Shown here in pieces: positions 17,658-26,655 of a stretch of DNA of 64,000 nt. The notes below the pieces were generated by a model that searched no databases, was not told the origin of the DNA, and saw nothing but the letters and a program-made list of their open reading frames with translations. Location: the NCBI GenBank assembly GCA_041397625.1, contig JAWKWH010000001.1, forward strand, positions 1,116,001 to 1,180,000, given 5' to 3'. Positions within the stretch are counted from its first letter, which is position 1. Each line of letters starts with the position of its first letter. Origin of the DNA: JAWKWH01 sp041397625. Its GTDB lineage: Bacteria; Pseudomonadota; Alphaproteobacteria; Rhizobiales; Rhizobiaceae. The translations under genes and the position numbers were made by a program.

Positions 17658-17750
17658 CATGAGCTCCAAGTGTCGCGATGGACTTGACCGTAACGTGTCT
17701 CCCGGGTCAAGTGCGCGAGTTTGATGGAATTGACAAGCCGGAGCAGGCAG

Positions 17751-18617
17751 ATGGCCGTCGATACGAGCGCGCAGAGCACCACCTGGACCTATGTCGACGG
17801 CGACTGGCACGAGGGAAACCCCGCGATCCTGGGGCCGCGCAGCCACGCCTTCTGGCTCGGTTCCAGCGTATTCGACGGCGCGCGCTGGTTCGAGGACGTG
17901 GCGCCCGATCTCGACCTCCACGCCGCCCGCGTCAACGCCAGCGCCGAGGCGCTGGGCTTGAAGGCCACGATGACGGTTGACGAGATCGTCGGCCTGACCA
18001 TGGACGGGCTGAAGAAGTTCGATGGCAAAACGGCAGTCTACATCCGTCCGATGTACTGGGCCGAGCATGGCGGCTACATGAGCGTGCCGGCGGACCCAGA
18101 ATCGACGCGTTTCTGCCTCTGCCTCTACGAGGCGCCGATGATTGCGTCGTCAGGTTTCTCGGTTGGCGTGTCGCCCTTCCGGAGACCGTCGCTCGAGACA
18201 ATGCCGACCAACGCGAAGGCCGGTTGCCTCTATCCCAACAACGGCCGTGCGGTACTGGAGGCAAAAAGCCGCGGCTTCGACAACGCCCTGGTGTTGGACA
18301 TGCTCGGCAACGTCGCCGAAACCGGCACGTCGAACATCTTCCTGGTCAGGGACGGCGCCGTGCATACTCCGACGCCCAATGGCACGTTCCTCTCCGGCAT
18401 CACCCGCTCGAGGGTCATGTCGCTGCTGGCGGGCAGCGGCCTGCCGGTTGTCGAGCGCTGCCTCAAGGTCGCCGACTTCCTGCAGGCCGACGAGGTTTTC
18501 TCCACCGGCAACCACTCCAAGGTGGTGCCGATCACTCGCGTCGAGGATCGGAATCTGCAGCCAGGTCCGGTGGCCAAGAAAGCGCGAGACCTTTACTGGG
18601 AGTGGGCTCATTCGTGA
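17751..18617 (+). CDS. Branched-chain amino acid aminotransferase-like enzyme (class IV)
   Basis: 288 residues from ATG 17751, with GGAGCAGG upstream; the earlier ATGs at 17721/17724 have no site. Fold-type IV PLP enzyme: the N-terminal SSVFDGARWFE, the PLP lysine in TNAKAGCLYPN (about K156), and GNVAETGTSNIFLVRDG and FLSGITRSRV are all family motifs. It could be a branched-chain aminotransferase or a D-amino-acid/ADC-lyase-type relative; the SNIF and SGITR pattern fits the aminotransferase. It diverges from the dehalogenase gene across 93 nt. Confidence 0.82.
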   Translation: MAVDTSAQSTTWTYVDGDWHEGNPAILGPRSHAFWLGSSVFDGARWFEDVAPDLDLHAARVNASAEALGLKATMTVDEIVGLTMDGLKKFDGKTAVYIRPMYWAEHGGYMSVPADPESTRFCLCLYEAPMIASSGFSVGVSPFRRPSLETMPTNAKAGCLYPNNGRAVLEAKSRGFDNALVLDMLGNVAETGTSNIFLVRDGAVHTPTPNGTFLSGITRSRVMSLLAGSGLPVVERCLKVADFLQADEVFSTGNHSKVVPITRVEDRNLQPGPVAKKARDLYWEWAHS

Positions 18618-18707
18618 CCCTTCTCGCAGGTAACGTTTCCATACCGCCGCCTATCGCCTATGCTGGCGATGGACAATCACCGAGTTGCCAACGAGGGAGT
18701 ACGCATC

Positions 18708-19307
18708 ATGGCATTCGAGTTACCCGATCTTCCATACGACTACGAGGCACTGGCGCCTTTCATGTCGAGGGAGACACTGGAGTTTCACCACGACAAGCAC
18801 CACAAGGCCTATGTCGACAACGGCAACAAGCTTGCTGCCGACGCGGGCATGGATTCGCTCTCGCTTGAAGAAGTGGTCAAGCAGTCCTTCGGCAAGAATG
18901 CCGGCCTGTTCAACAATGCCGCCCAGCACTACAACCACGTCCATTTCTGGAACTGGATGAAGAAGGGCGGCGGCGGCACCGGCCTGCCGGGCAAGCTGCA
19001 GGCCGCCATCGATAGCGACCTGGGCGGCTACGACAAGTTCAAGGCCGATTTCATCAACGCCGGCGTGACCCAGTTCGGCTCGGGCTGGGCCTGGGTGGCG
19101 GTCAAGGACGGCAGGCTGGAGATCATGAAGACGCCGAACGGCGAGAACCCGCTGGTGCATGGCGGCGCGCCGATCCTGGGCGTCGATGTGTGGGAACATT
19201 CCTACTATATCGACTACCGCAACGCCCGGCCGAAATATCTCGAAGCCTTCGTCGACAGCCTGATCAACTGGGATTACGTGCTGGAAATGTACGAGGCGGC
19301 GGGCTGA
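18708..19307 (+). CDS. sodB: Superoxide dismutase (Fe/Mn type)
   Basis: 199 residues, cytoplasmic: no signal peptide from ATG 18708 (GAGGGAG upstream). Converts superoxide to peroxide and oxygen. Metal ligands are His27 (EFHHDKHH), His77 (AAQHYNHVHFW), Asp160 and His164 (DVWEHSYYIDY). The AAQ residues preceding the second ligand are common in iron or cambialistic enzymes, but metal choice cannot be settled by eye. An intrinsic terminator follows, so it appears to be a single-gene transcript, with cytochrome genes next on the same strand. Confidence 0.93.
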   Translation: MAFELPDLPYDYEALAPFMSRETLEFHHDKHHKAYVDNGNKLAADAGMDSLSLEEVVKQSFGKNAGLFNNAAQHYNHVHFWNWMKKGGGGTGLPGKLQAAIDSDLGGYDKFKADFINAGVTQFGSGWAWVAVKDGRLEIMKTPNGENPLVHGGAPILGVDVWEHSYYIDYRNARPKYLEAFVDSLINWDYVLEMYEAAG

Positions 19308-19330
19308 TCTCCCGAAATACGACATGGACA

Positions 19331-19355
19331 AGCCCCGGCAGCGCCGGGGCTTTTT
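19331..19355 (+). terminator. Intrinsic terminator after sodB
   Basis: A 9-bp perfect stem (AGCCCCGGC / GCCGGGGCT) with a 3-nt loop is followed by a T-run, 24 nt past the sodB stop. A standard rho-independent terminator. Confidence 0.9.
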
Positions 19356-19486
19356 CGTTGACACAGCGTCACCGCGATCGCGGGAATTTTCACGCAACCG
19401 TGAAGCGCGCGGGGGACGAATCCCGCCCCATGGTGCGTTGTTGTCGCGGGGACTATCCAAGTTCAACACCCCATCGGAGGATTACG

Positions 19487-19939
19487 ATGAGAAAATACAT
19501 TTACGCCCTGTCCGCTCTTGCGCTGTCGGCCGGTGCGTCGGTTTCGCAGGCGGCGGACGATCCGATTGCCGTTCGCAAGGCATTGATGCAGGCCAACGGG
19601 GCGGCCGCCGGCGTCGCCGGTGCGATGATGAAGGGCGACATCGAATACAACCCCGCCGTCGCCAGATCCGTGATCGCCACGATGCGGGCCGTTTCGCATT
19701 CCATCGCCGACTTCTTTCCGGAAGGCACGGTAGGCGAGGGAACGAGGGCGTCGCCGAAGATCTGGGAAGACATGGCCGGTTTCAAGGCAACCGCGGCCAA
19801 GTTCGCCGCTGACGCCGACGCTGCGGCCGCCGCTGCCGGCATGGACGGCCCCGCCGACGTGCAGGCCTTCCAGGCGGCCATCGGCCCGGTTTTCGGAAAC
19901 TGCAAAGCGTGCCATGAAGGATACCGTGTCCAAAATTGA
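19487..19939 (+). CDS. Cytochrome c' / c556 family protein
   Basis: 150 residues with a Sec signal peptide (KYIYALSALALSAGASVSQA, cleavage near AD). The mature part is a predicted four-helix bundle with the single haem motif CKACHEGYR at the extreme C terminus, as in cytochromes c' and c-556. Periplasmic; such proteins bind NO or act as small electron carriers. The start follows TCGGAGG. The diheme cytochrome gene begins 13 nt after the stop, so the two are probably co-transcribed. Confidence 0.88.
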   Translation: MRKYIYALSALALSAGASVSQAADDPIAVRKALMQANGAAAGVAGAMMKGDIEYNPAVARSVIATMRAVSHSIADFFPEGTVGEGTRASPKIWEDMAGFKATAAKFAADADAAAAAAGMDGPADVQAFQAAIGPVFGNCKACHEGYRVQN

Positions 19940-19952
19940 CGGGTCCTGAACC

Positions 19953-20885
19953 ATGTTACGAAAGCTCGCCCTACTCATCCTCGCTTTGGCTGTTTTGGGC
20001 GGGCTTTGTTTTTGGCTGCTGACCATACCGTCGAGGCTCGGCGAGGCGGAGGTCGCGGCGCTTCCAGCCGGTGACGCCGCAGCCGGGGAGAGGATCTTCA
20101 ACGTCGGCGGTTGCGCCTCCTGTCACGCGGCGCCGAAATCGGAAGGCGACAAACGGTTCGAGCTTCCAGGCGGTGTTGAACTGGCGACGCCGTTCGGCAT
20201 CTTCGTAACGCCCAACATTTCCCAGCATCGGGAAGACGGTATCGGCGCCTGGTCGCTGGCCGATTTCGCCACCGCCATGCTGAAGGGCGTATCGCCCGAT
20301 GGGCGGCACTACTATCCGGCCTTTCCCTACACCTCCTATGCCCGCATGGACGGCAAGGACATCGCCGATCTCTTCGCCTTTCTGAAGACCGTGCCGGCGA
20401 TCAAGGGCAAGGCGCCGGGTCACCAACTCGGCTTTCCGTTCAATATCAGGCGCGGGCTCGGTCTGTGGAAGCTGATGAACCTGTCCGGCGAGCCGGTGAT
20501 CGCGCTTGGCGACGACGCCAGCGACGAGGTGCGCAAGGGTCGCTATCTGGTCGAAGGTCCCGGCCATTGCGGCGAATGCCACAGCCCGAGGGATTTCGGC
20601 GGCGCGATCGTCAAGTCGAAATGGCTGTCGGGCGCGGTGGCTGCGGAAGGCAAGGGCGTCGTGCCCAATATCACCGCGGGCGAGGGCGGTATCGGCGCCT
20701 GGTCGGCGGGCGATATCGCCTACTACCTGGAAACGGGCTTTACCCCGGAATTCGATTCAGTCGGTGGCGCCATGAGCGAGGTTCAGCGCAACATGGCCGA
20801 ATTGCCGGCCGAGGATCGCGCGGCGATTGCCGCCTACCTGAAGGCGGTGCCGCCGCTACCGAACGGCTATCCGGCCAAAAGATAG
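19953..20885 (+). CDS. Membrane-anchored diheme cytochrome c
   Basis: 310 residues. An uncleaved N-terminal anchor (LALLILALAVLGGLCFWLL) precedes two class I cytochrome domains with haem motifs CASCH (54-58) and CGECH (206-210). The repeats PNISQHREDGIGAWS and PNITAGEGGIGAWS show an internal duplication. It resembles the cytochrome subunits of periplasmic dehydrogenases (gluconate or alcohol type), but the partner dehydrogenase is not in the window. With the preceding cytochrome c' it forms a small electron-transfer pair. Confidence 0.85.
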   Translation: MLRKLALLILALAVLGGLCFWLLTIPSRLGEAEVAALPAGDAAAGERIFNVGGCASCHAAPKSEGDKRFELPGGVELATPFGIFVTPNISQHREDGIGAWSLADFATAMLKGVSPDGRHYYPAFPYTSYARMDGKDIADLFAFLKTVPAIKGKAPGHQLGFPFNIRRGLGLWKLMNLSGEPVIALGDDASDEVRKGRYLVEGPGHCGECHSPRDFGGAIVKSKWLSGAVAAEGKGVVPNITAGEGGIGAWSAGDIAYYLETGFTPEFDSVGGAMSEVQRNMAELPAEDRAAIAAYLKAVPPLPNGYPAKR

Positions 20886-20906
20886 GCTATCAAACGTCGA
20901 ATGCGC

Positions 20907-21212
20907 TCAGCGCGGCTTGCAGTTTGCAAGCTGTTCGCCGGCGCCATGATCCGACCGGATCGCGTAAAGCCAGGCTTCGCAGCGTTTCTTGGTCGGAAAA
21001 CAGCCGCCCTCATAGATCGGCTTGTCGAGAAACGCGCCCTTCTGGCCGATACCCTGAAAGACGCCGCGATAAAGATCTTCGGGGTGCTTGCTGCAGACAT
21101 CCGGCATTTCGCGCGGGCGCTCGCCCGGCCTCTTGACGATCTCGCCGGCAAGAGCCGGAACGACGGTCAAGCCCGTGACGGCAACAAGGGGAATGACGAA
21201 TTTCCACGGCAT
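20907..21212 (-). CDS. Small exported cysteine-containing protein, unknown function
   Basis: 101 residues from ATG 21212 with GGGAGG upstream. The N terminus is a clear signal peptide (KFVIPLVAVTGLTVVPALAG). The mature domain has about four cysteines (DVCSKHP, EGGCFPTKKRCEAW and a C-terminal NCKPR), suggesting disulfides in the periplasm. An opposite-strand reading of 143 residues covers the same bases but lacks a ribosome site and a credible fold. No family is recognised. Confidence 0.68.
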   Translation of the reverse strand: MPWKFVIPLVAVTGLTVVPALAGEIVKRPGERPREMPDVCSKHPEDLYRGVFQGIGQKGAFLDKPIYEGGCFPTKKRCEAWLYAIRSDHGAGEQLANCKPR

Positions 21213-21306
21213 GGCAGCCTCCCGTTTGATGGCGACCCGACAACAGCCGCGCTCTTTGGTCAGAATAGGGCGGGAACGCGGCAACCGCTACCGGCTGTCC
21301 GTCCGC

Positions 21307-23400
21307 CTATCCCGCCTTGCCCGTCACCTTGAGCGCGAAGGCATAGCCATAGGCGATTTCCTCCAGCCGTGAGAAACGTCCGGACGCGCCGGCATGGCCC
21401 GCTTCGAGGTTGATCTTGAACAGGACCGGATTGCCGCCAGGATTATGTGCGCGCAGCTTCGCAGCCCATTTGGCCGGCTCCCAGTAGGTGACGCGCGGAT
21501 CGGTCAGCCCGGCGATCGCGAGGATCGGCGGATAGGGCCGCGTGGCAACATTGGAATAGGGACAATAGGCGGCAATGGCCTCGTAGTCGGTCTTCGATGC
21601 GATCGGATTGCCCCATTCTGGCCATTCCGGCGGCGTCAGCGGCAAGGTGTCGTCGAGCATCGTATTGAGCACGTCGACGAACGGCACCTCAGCGATGATT
21701 CCGGCGAGAAGCTCCGGCGCCATGTTGGCCACCGCGCCCATCAGCATGCCCCCGGCCGATCCGCCCTGGGCGACAATTTGCCCGCCGGCGGTGAAACCGG
21801 TTTGAATCAGATGCTCAGCGGCTGCGATGAAATCCTTGAACGTGTTTACCTTTTTCTCGCGCTTGCCATCCTCGTACCAGGAAAAGCCCTTGTCCTTGCC
21901 ACCGCGGATATGGGCGATCGCATAGACGAGGCCGCGATCGACCAGCGACAGGATGTTGGTGTTGAAGGCTGCGGGAATGGCGATGCCGTAGGAGCCGTAG
22001 CCGTAGAGCAGGCAGGGCGCCGAACCGTCGACCGGCGTGTCGCGGTGATGGATCAGCGACACCGGCACCAGTTCGCCGTCATGCGACGGCGCCATCAGCC
22101 TGCGTGTCACGTAGTGCTCCGGGTCGTGGCCGGACGGTACTTCCTGCGTCTTCAAAAGCGTGCGCTCGCGCGTCGTCATCTGGTAGTCGAACACTTTCGA
22201 CGGCGTCGTCATCGACGAATAGGTGAAGCGCAGCATGTCGGTGTCGTATTCGTAGGAACCAGAAAGGCCGAGAGAATAGGCCTCCTCCTCGAAGGCGATC
22301 ACGTGCTCGCCGCCGCTGGCTCGCTCGCGGATGACGATCCGCGGCAGGCCGTCCTTGCGCTCCAGGCGCACGAGATGGCGTGCGAAGGCGAGCGTCGCCA
22401 GGATCAGCCGGCCGGGCTCGTGGGTGACGACATCGCGCCAGTTTTCGCGGCCGGGCGCAGCCACCGGCGCCTCGACGATCTTGAAATCCTTGGCGCCGTC
22501 GGCATTGGTGAGAATGAAGAAGACGTCGCCGCCTTCCTCCATGTCGTACTGCACCCCGGGCTCGCGCGCGGCGACAAGTATCGGTTCCGCGCCGGGATCG
22601 CTGGCCGGAATGATCCGGTATTCGGACGTTTCGTGGTCGTGGACGGAAACGAAGATCCAGTCGTTCAGGCGGCTTCCCGACGCGCCCATGAACATGCCGG
22701 CATCGGTCTCCTCGTAGACAAGTCGCTCGACGCCGCCGATCTCCTTGTGAAAGAGTTTCGACGGGCGGTGGTTCTGGTCGAGGCGCACAAAGAAGAAACC
22801 GTTACCGGACGCGTCCCACACCCCGCCACCGCCGGTGTCGGTGGTGATGTCGTCGAGATCCCGGTCGGTCGCCAGATCGCGCACCTTCAAAGAGAAGAAC
22901 TCCGATCCCTTGTCGTCGAAGCCCCACAGCAGACGACGGTGGTCGGGCGAATGGTCGGAGCCGGCGATGCGGAAATAGGCCTTGCCGGAGGCTTCCGCGT
23001 CGCCGTCGAGGATGATGTCTCGTTTTCCTCCGTCGCGCGCCGTACGGAACAGCCTGGGCTGCTCGCCGCCGGTGACGAACAGCGAACCGTAGGCAAACGG
23101 CCCGTCCTTCATCGGCACGGAGGAATCGTCTTCCTTGATCCGGCCCTTCATTTCCGTGAACAGCGTTTCGCGCAGCGCTTCCAGATCGGCCAGCATCGTC
23201 GCCTGATAGGCGTTCTCGGCTTTTAGATGGGCGCGGATCGCCGGATCGAGCAGCGAAGGATCCTTGAACATCTCCTGCCAGTTGTCGGCGCGCAACCACG
23301 CGTAATCGTCGATACGCTCGATACCGTGGCGCACATCCTTGTGCGGCCGCCTCTCGGCACGGGGCGGTTCGGCGTCCGTCGGAAACTTGGATGTCGGCAT
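21307..23400 (-). CDS. ptrB: Oligopeptidase B (prolyl oligopeptidase family S9)
   Basis: 697 residues, the family length. The N-terminal beta-propeller starts with YAWLRADNWQEM; the C-terminal alpha/beta hydrolase carries the nucleophile in AQGGSAGGMLMG, followed by PEWPEWGNP and the catalytic-His segment LEAGHAGASGR. These match oligopeptidase B, a cytoplasmic serine peptidase cutting short peptides after Arg/Lys. No signal peptide. It is not visibly in an operon; the gene upstream is divergent. Confidence 0.9.
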   Translation of the reverse strand: MPTSKFPTDAEPPRAERRPHKDVRHGIERIDDYAWLRADNWQEMFKDPSLLDPAIRAHLKAENAYQATMLADLEALRETLFTEMKGRIKEDDSSVPMKDGPFAYGSLFVTGGEQPRLFRTARDGGKRDIILDGDAEASGKAYFRIAGSDHSPDHRRLLWGFDDKGSEFFSLKVRDLATDRDLDDITTDTGGGGVWDASGNGFFFVRLDQNHRPSKLFHKEIGGVERLVYEETDAGMFMGASGSRLNDWIFVSVHDHETSEYRIIPASDPGAEPILVAAREPGVQYDMEEGGDVFFILTNADGAKDFKIVEAPVAAPGRENWRDVVTHEPGRLILATLAFARHLVRLERKDGLPRIVIRERASGGEHVIAFEEEAYSLGLSGSYEYDTDMLRFTYSSMTTPSKVFDYQMTTRERTLLKTQEVPSGHDPEHYVTRRLMAPSHDGELVPVSLIHHRDTPVDGSAPCLLYGYGSYGIAIPAAFNTNILSLVDRGLVYAIAHIRGGKDKGFSWYEDGKREKKVNTFKDFIAAAEHLIQTGFTAGGQIVAQGGSAGGMLMGAVANMAPELLAGIIAEVPFVDVLNTMLDDTLPLTPPEWPEWGNPIASKTDYEAIAAYCPYSNVATRPYPPILAIAGLTDPRVTYWEPAKWAAKLRAHNPGGNPVLFKINLEAGHAGASGRFSRLEEIAYGYAFALKVTGKAG

Positions 23401-23532
23401 CGTGAACTCCGCTGCACGGTGTTGAATACCCGATGAACGGAACGCTCACGACCCGTTCAATCGGCCCCGGCTAGATAGGGCAAAGTTGTCGGCCATGTGA
23501 ACCCGAATGATCGAAAAACCGGAGGAACGACC

Positions 23533-23907
23533 ATGTCCGCTTCCCGTATCACGTGTTTTGCCGCGGCAATCGCGGTTGCCGCCACGCTGGCCCTGCCCAT
23601 GAAACACGCCGCAGCCAGCACCTTCTTCGCCTGGCAGGTGGCCGATGTGCCCTGGGGCGACCTTTTGTTCGTGCGCAACTATCCGTCGCCGAAATCCGCA
23701 CTGCAAGGCGCCTATCCCAACGGCACCGTGCTGCAGATGACCGGCACCTGCACCGACAATCTCGACCTCAACGACATCGCCGGCGCTCCCCAGGACGCCC
23801 AGACCGCTGAGGTCCGCTATCGCTGGTGCCAGGTTTGGCATGACCCGTCCCATTCCGGTGCCTACGTGCTGGGCTGGGTTTACGGCAAATATATCCAGCC
23901 GCACTGA
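23533..23907 (+). CDS. Exported SH3-like small protein
   Basis: 124 residues from ATG 23533, which has GGAGGAACG upstream; an in-frame ATG 12 codons earlier lacks a site. A Sec signal peptide (ITCFAAAIAVAATLALPMKHAAA) precedes a short domain with tryptophans and glycines (WQVADVPWGDLLFVRNYPS, VLGWVYGKYIQPH) of the kind seen in bacterial SH3-like folds. Two cysteines (TGTCTDN, YRWCQVW) may pair. Periplasmic role unknown. Confidence 0.75.
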   Translation: MSASRITCFAAAIAVAATLALPMKHAAASTFFAWQVADVPWGDLLFVRNYPSPKSALQGAYPNGTVLQMTGTCTDNLDLNDIAGAPQDAQTAEVRYRWCQVWHDPSHSGAYVLGWVYGKYIQPH

Positions 23908-24183
23908 TCGGGCTGGTTGCCGCGTCTGTTCCGGCTGCGGCATTTCAGCCGCTGCCGGCTTGCCGAAAATCGCCGATCGCCCGGCTTGCGGCAGTATCCG
24001 GTCGTGATGCCGGAATTTCCTGGCGCGTCACCCATCCGGGGATGACGCCGGAGGCGGCGTTGCCCCGTTAGACCAAATACTCTACAGACGGAAAAAGGAG
24101 ATCGAACCCTACAAACCAACGCGCCGCGCCTTATCTGCTTGGGATCAGCCGGTGATTTGGCGACAAGATTACGGGGAGGGAAG

Positions 24184-24657
24184 ATGCGGCGACTGAGCCT
24201 CGGGATTGTACTGTTCATCTTCTGGCTTGCGCTGTCCGGGCATTACACTCCGATGCTGATCGGTTTCGGGATCGCCACCGTCGTGCTGGCCGTTGTCGTG
24301 ACGATAATGATGAACGGGGTCGACGAGGAGGCCCATCCCTATCACCTGATACTGCCCGCCTTGACCTACTATCCGTGGCTGGTGCGGGAAATCGTCAAGT
24401 CCGCCTGGAACGTCTCCGGCATCATCGTCAATCCCCGGCTGCCGATTTCACCGACCATGACCGTGGTCGAGGCCAGCCAGGTCACGCCGAACGGGATCGC
24501 CACCTACGGCAATTCGATCACGCTGACGCCGGGCACGATCACCACCGGCGTGAACGGCAACAGGCTGACCGTCCACGCATTGTCGCGTGACGGCGCGCTC
24601 GATCTCGAGGAAGGCGTCATGGATGCGCGCGTGAAGCGGTTCGAGGGAGGCGCGTAG
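24184..24657 (+). CDS. mrpE: Mrp antiporter subunit E
   Basis: 157 residues from ATG 24184 behind GGGGAGGG. MnhE/MrpE family: two N-terminal transmembrane segments, then the conserved YYPWLVREIVKSAWNV and the soluble PNGIATYGNSITLTPGTIT core. First gene of the Mrp/Mbh-type operon, which exchanges Na+ or other cations for protons across the inner membrane. The preceding 276 nt (23908-24183) hold no gene I can recognise. The stop overlaps the next start by one base (TAGTG). Confidence 0.92.
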   Translation: MRRLSLGIVLFIFWLALSGHYTPMLIGFGIATVVLAVVVTIMMNGVDEEAHPYHLILPALTYYPWLVREIVKSAWNVSGIIVNPRLPISPTMTVVEASQVTPNGIATYGNSITLTPGTITTGVNGNRLTVHALSRDGALDLEEGVMDARVKRFEGGA

Positions 24658-24938
24658 TGTTCATCGCGGCGACACTTGCCCTTCTGGCCGCCCTTGCCCT
24701 CGTGGTGATCAGGGCGATACGCGGTCCGACTGTGTTCGACCGCGTGCTCGCCGGCAACACGGTGGGCACGCTGGTCATCCTGCTGGTGAGCACGCTCGGC
24801 TACCTGACCGGTCGTCCCGAATGGCTCGATATCGCGCTGACCTATGGTCTGTTGAACATGATCTCGACCCTGGCGGTGCTGAAGTTCTTCCGCCACGGCG
24901 ATCTCGCCTACGACGTCGACGAGGAGCGGCGGTCGTGA
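24657..24938 (+). CDS. mrpF: Mrp antiporter subunit F
   Basis: 93 residues with three transmembrane helices and the family motif RGPTVFDRVLAGNTVGT in the first loop. GTG start fused to the mrpE stop by one base. Small structural subunit of the Mrp complex between E and G. Confidence 0.92.
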   Translation: MFIAATLALLAALALVVIRAIRGPTVFDRVLAGNTVGTLVILLVSTLGYLTGRPEWLDIALTYGLLNMISTLAVLKFFRHGDLAYDVDEERRS

Positions 24939-25312
24939 TGGAACTGATCATCGAAGCCGCAAGCTGGTTGCTGATCGGCGGCGGCAGCCTTTTCATCCTG
25001 ATCGGCGCTGTCGGCCTGCTGCGTCTTCCCGACCTCTATACGCGCATGCATGCCGCAAGTGTTATCGAGACGCTCGGCGCCCTGCTGCTGCTGAGCGGCT
25101 TCGTGCTGCAGACCGGTTTTACGCTGAACACGATCAAGCTTCTCTTCCTGATGCTGCTGCTTTTCTTCACCGGTCCGGTCGTGGCCCATGCGCTGGCGCA
25201 GGCGGCGTTGCACGAGGATATCGAGCCGGTTCTGAGCGACGACCGCCGCGAGGAACGAACTGCCTTGCTGGACGCACGCGATGGCACCGGCGGGGACGGG
25301 GAGCAGGCATAA
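24938..25312 (+). CDS. mrpG: Mrp antiporter subunit G
   Basis: 124 residues from ATG 24938, overlapping the mrpF stop by one base. MnhG/MrpG motif GAVGLLRLPDLYTRMHAASVIETLG, three transmembrane helices, then a charged cytoplasmic tail of about 35 residues (EDIEPVLSDDRREER...) somewhat longer than usual. Confidence 0.92.
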   Translation: MELIIEAASWLLIGGGSLFILIGAVGLLRLPDLYTRMHAASVIETLGALLLLSGFVLQTGFTLNTIKLLFLMLLLFFTGPVVAHALAQAALHEDIEPVLSDDRREERTALLDARDGTGGDGEQA

Positions 25313-25881
25313 TGGAAGTCGCCGTCGTTGCGGTATTGCTGACATTGCTTGCGGTCATCACCGTGGTGATCATCCGCCAGCGCAGCCTTTTCGGCGTGGT
25401 CATACTTGCGGGCACCTATAGTTTCCTGATGGCCAGCGTGCTGATCGCGCTCGACGCCGTCGATGTTGCCATGACCGAGGCGTCCGTTGGCGCCGGCATT
25501 TCGACGGTGCTGTTCCTAGCGACGCTCTATCTCACCAATTCACGCGAATACCCGGTTCCGCGCCCCGCCGCGATCCCGTTATTCGTCGCGCTCGGCGTCA
25601 CCGCGGTCCTGATATACGGTACCCTTGAATTGCCGCGTTTCGGAACGGCCGACGCACCCATCCACAAGCATGCCGCGCCACGCTATCTGGAAAAATCGGT
25701 CGAGGAGACAACCGTTCCCAACGTGGTGACCTCGGTCCTGGCGGACTATCGCGGTTTCGATACGCTCGGCGAGACCGTGGTCATCTTCACCGCCGGTATC
25801 GGCGTTCTGCTGCTGCTGCGCGGGCGGCGCAGGCGCTACTCGGCGGAAACCGGCGACGAGGTTCACGAAAATGAGGCTTGA
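25312..25881 (+). CDS. MbhD-MbhE-like subunit (separate C-terminal part of MrpA, DUF4040)
   Basis: 189 residues. The first half (about 1-85) is a three-helix DUF4040/MbhD unit with MTEASVGAGISTVLFLATLYL; the second half (about 90-175) resembles MbhE, ending in the last transmembrane helix VVIFTAGIGVLLLL. In classical Mrp these segments form the C terminus of MrpA. Here they are a separate gene, as in archaeal Mbh and in Mrp operons of the same organisation. Coupled to mrpG by a 1-nt overlap and to mrpB by 11 nt. Confidence 0.82.
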   Translation: MEVAVVAVLLTLLAVITVVIIRQRSLFGVVILAGTYSFLMASVLIALDAVDVAMTEASVGAGISTVLFLATLYLTNSREYPVPRPAAIPLFVALGVTAVLIYGTLELPRFGTADAPIHKHAAPRYLEKSVEETTVPNVVTSVLADYRGFDTLGETVVIFTAGIGVLLLLRGRRRRYSAETGDEVHENEA

Positions 25882-26293
25882 CCTGATCCTCAGGATAGTC
25901 AGCAAGCTGGTATTGCCCTTCATGCTGGTTTTTGCGCTCTACGTGCATTTCCACGGCGATTTCGGGCCGGGAGGCGGTTTCCAGGCGGGCGTGATCGCCG
26001 CCGGCATGCTGATCCTGCACGGTATCATCTTCGGTGTCGGGGCCACCAAGCGCATCGCACCGCAGGGGCTGATAGAGACCATGATTCCGCTGGGTGTGCT
26101 GATCTACGCCAGCACCGGAATCCCATCCATCCTCGCCGGCCTGAATTATCTGAACTACGCGGTGTTCGACCTGCATCATCCGTCGCACGGACACCATCTG
26201 GGCATCCTCTTCGTCGAATCCGGCGTGATCATCACCGTGTTCTCGACCATGGTCGCCCTGTTCTATGCATTTGGCGAGCGGGGGCGTGAATGA
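25871..26293 (+). CDS. mrpB: Mrp antiporter subunit B
   Basis: 140 residues with four transmembrane helices. The MnhB motif GDFGPGGGFQAGVIAAG is intact, followed by the histidine-rich loop FDLHHPSHGHHLG and the late VESGVIITVFSTM helix. Starts inside the end of the preceding gene and overlaps mrpC by 4 nt (ATGA). Confidence 0.93.
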   Translation: MRLDLILRIVSKLVLPFMLVFALYVHFHGDFGPGGGFQAGVIAAGMLILHGIIFGVGATKRIAPQGLIETMIPLGVLIYASTGIPSILAGLNYLNYAVFDLHHPSHGHHLGILFVESGVIITVFSTMVALFYAFGERGRE

Positions 26294-26655
26294 GCGAAAA
26301 CCTCACCCTGCTTTTCCACTACAACTACTTCGTCACGATCTTCCTGATGGTCGCGGGACTCTATATCGTGATCGCCCGCGGCAACATGATCAAGAAGCTG
26401 GTCGGCCTGGCTTTGTTCCAGAGCTCGGTTTACCTGCTCTATGTTTCGCCGGGCAAGATCATCGGCGGTACCGCGCCGATCATCGACGAGAAGTTTCAGG
26501 TCTACTCCAATCCGCTTCCCCATGTGCTGATCCTGACCGCCATCGTCGTCGGCGTGGCGACGCTGGCCGTCGGCCTCGCGCTGGTGGTGCGCATCCACGA
26601 GGCCTACGGCACAATCGAAGAAGACCAGATCTTCGACGAGGAAAAAGGCTTATGA
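26290..26655 (+). CDS. mrpC: Mrp antiporter subunit C (NuoK-like)
   Basis: 121 residues, three transmembrane helices, homologous to complex I subunit NuoK. Motifs: ARGNMIKKLVGLALFQSSVYLLYV and NPLPHVLILTAIVVGVATLAVGLAL. It donates a small proton-path subunit next to the antiporter-type subunits. Overlaps mrpD1 by 4 nt. Confidence 0.93.
   Translation: MSENLTLLFHYNYFVTIFLMVAGLYIVIARGNMIKKLVGLALFQSSVYLLYVSPGKIIGGTAPIIDEKFQVYSNPLPHVLILTAIVVGVATLAVGLALVVRIHEAYGTIEEDQIFDEEKGL

Noticed and set aside
20901..21332. 143-residue plus-strand frame
   Set aside because: It covers a minus-strand gene that has a GGGAGG site, a clean signal peptide and paired cysteines.
24050..24120. tRNA-like fragment (GATCGAACCC next to a D-arm-like stretch)
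   Set aside because: The pieces are in the wrong order for either strand and no acceptor or anticodon stem can be folded by eye.
23908..24183. 276-nt gap before the Mrp operon searched for promoter, riboswitch or small gene
   Set aside because: Only weak hairpins and no credible promoter pair or conserved element could be identified by eye.
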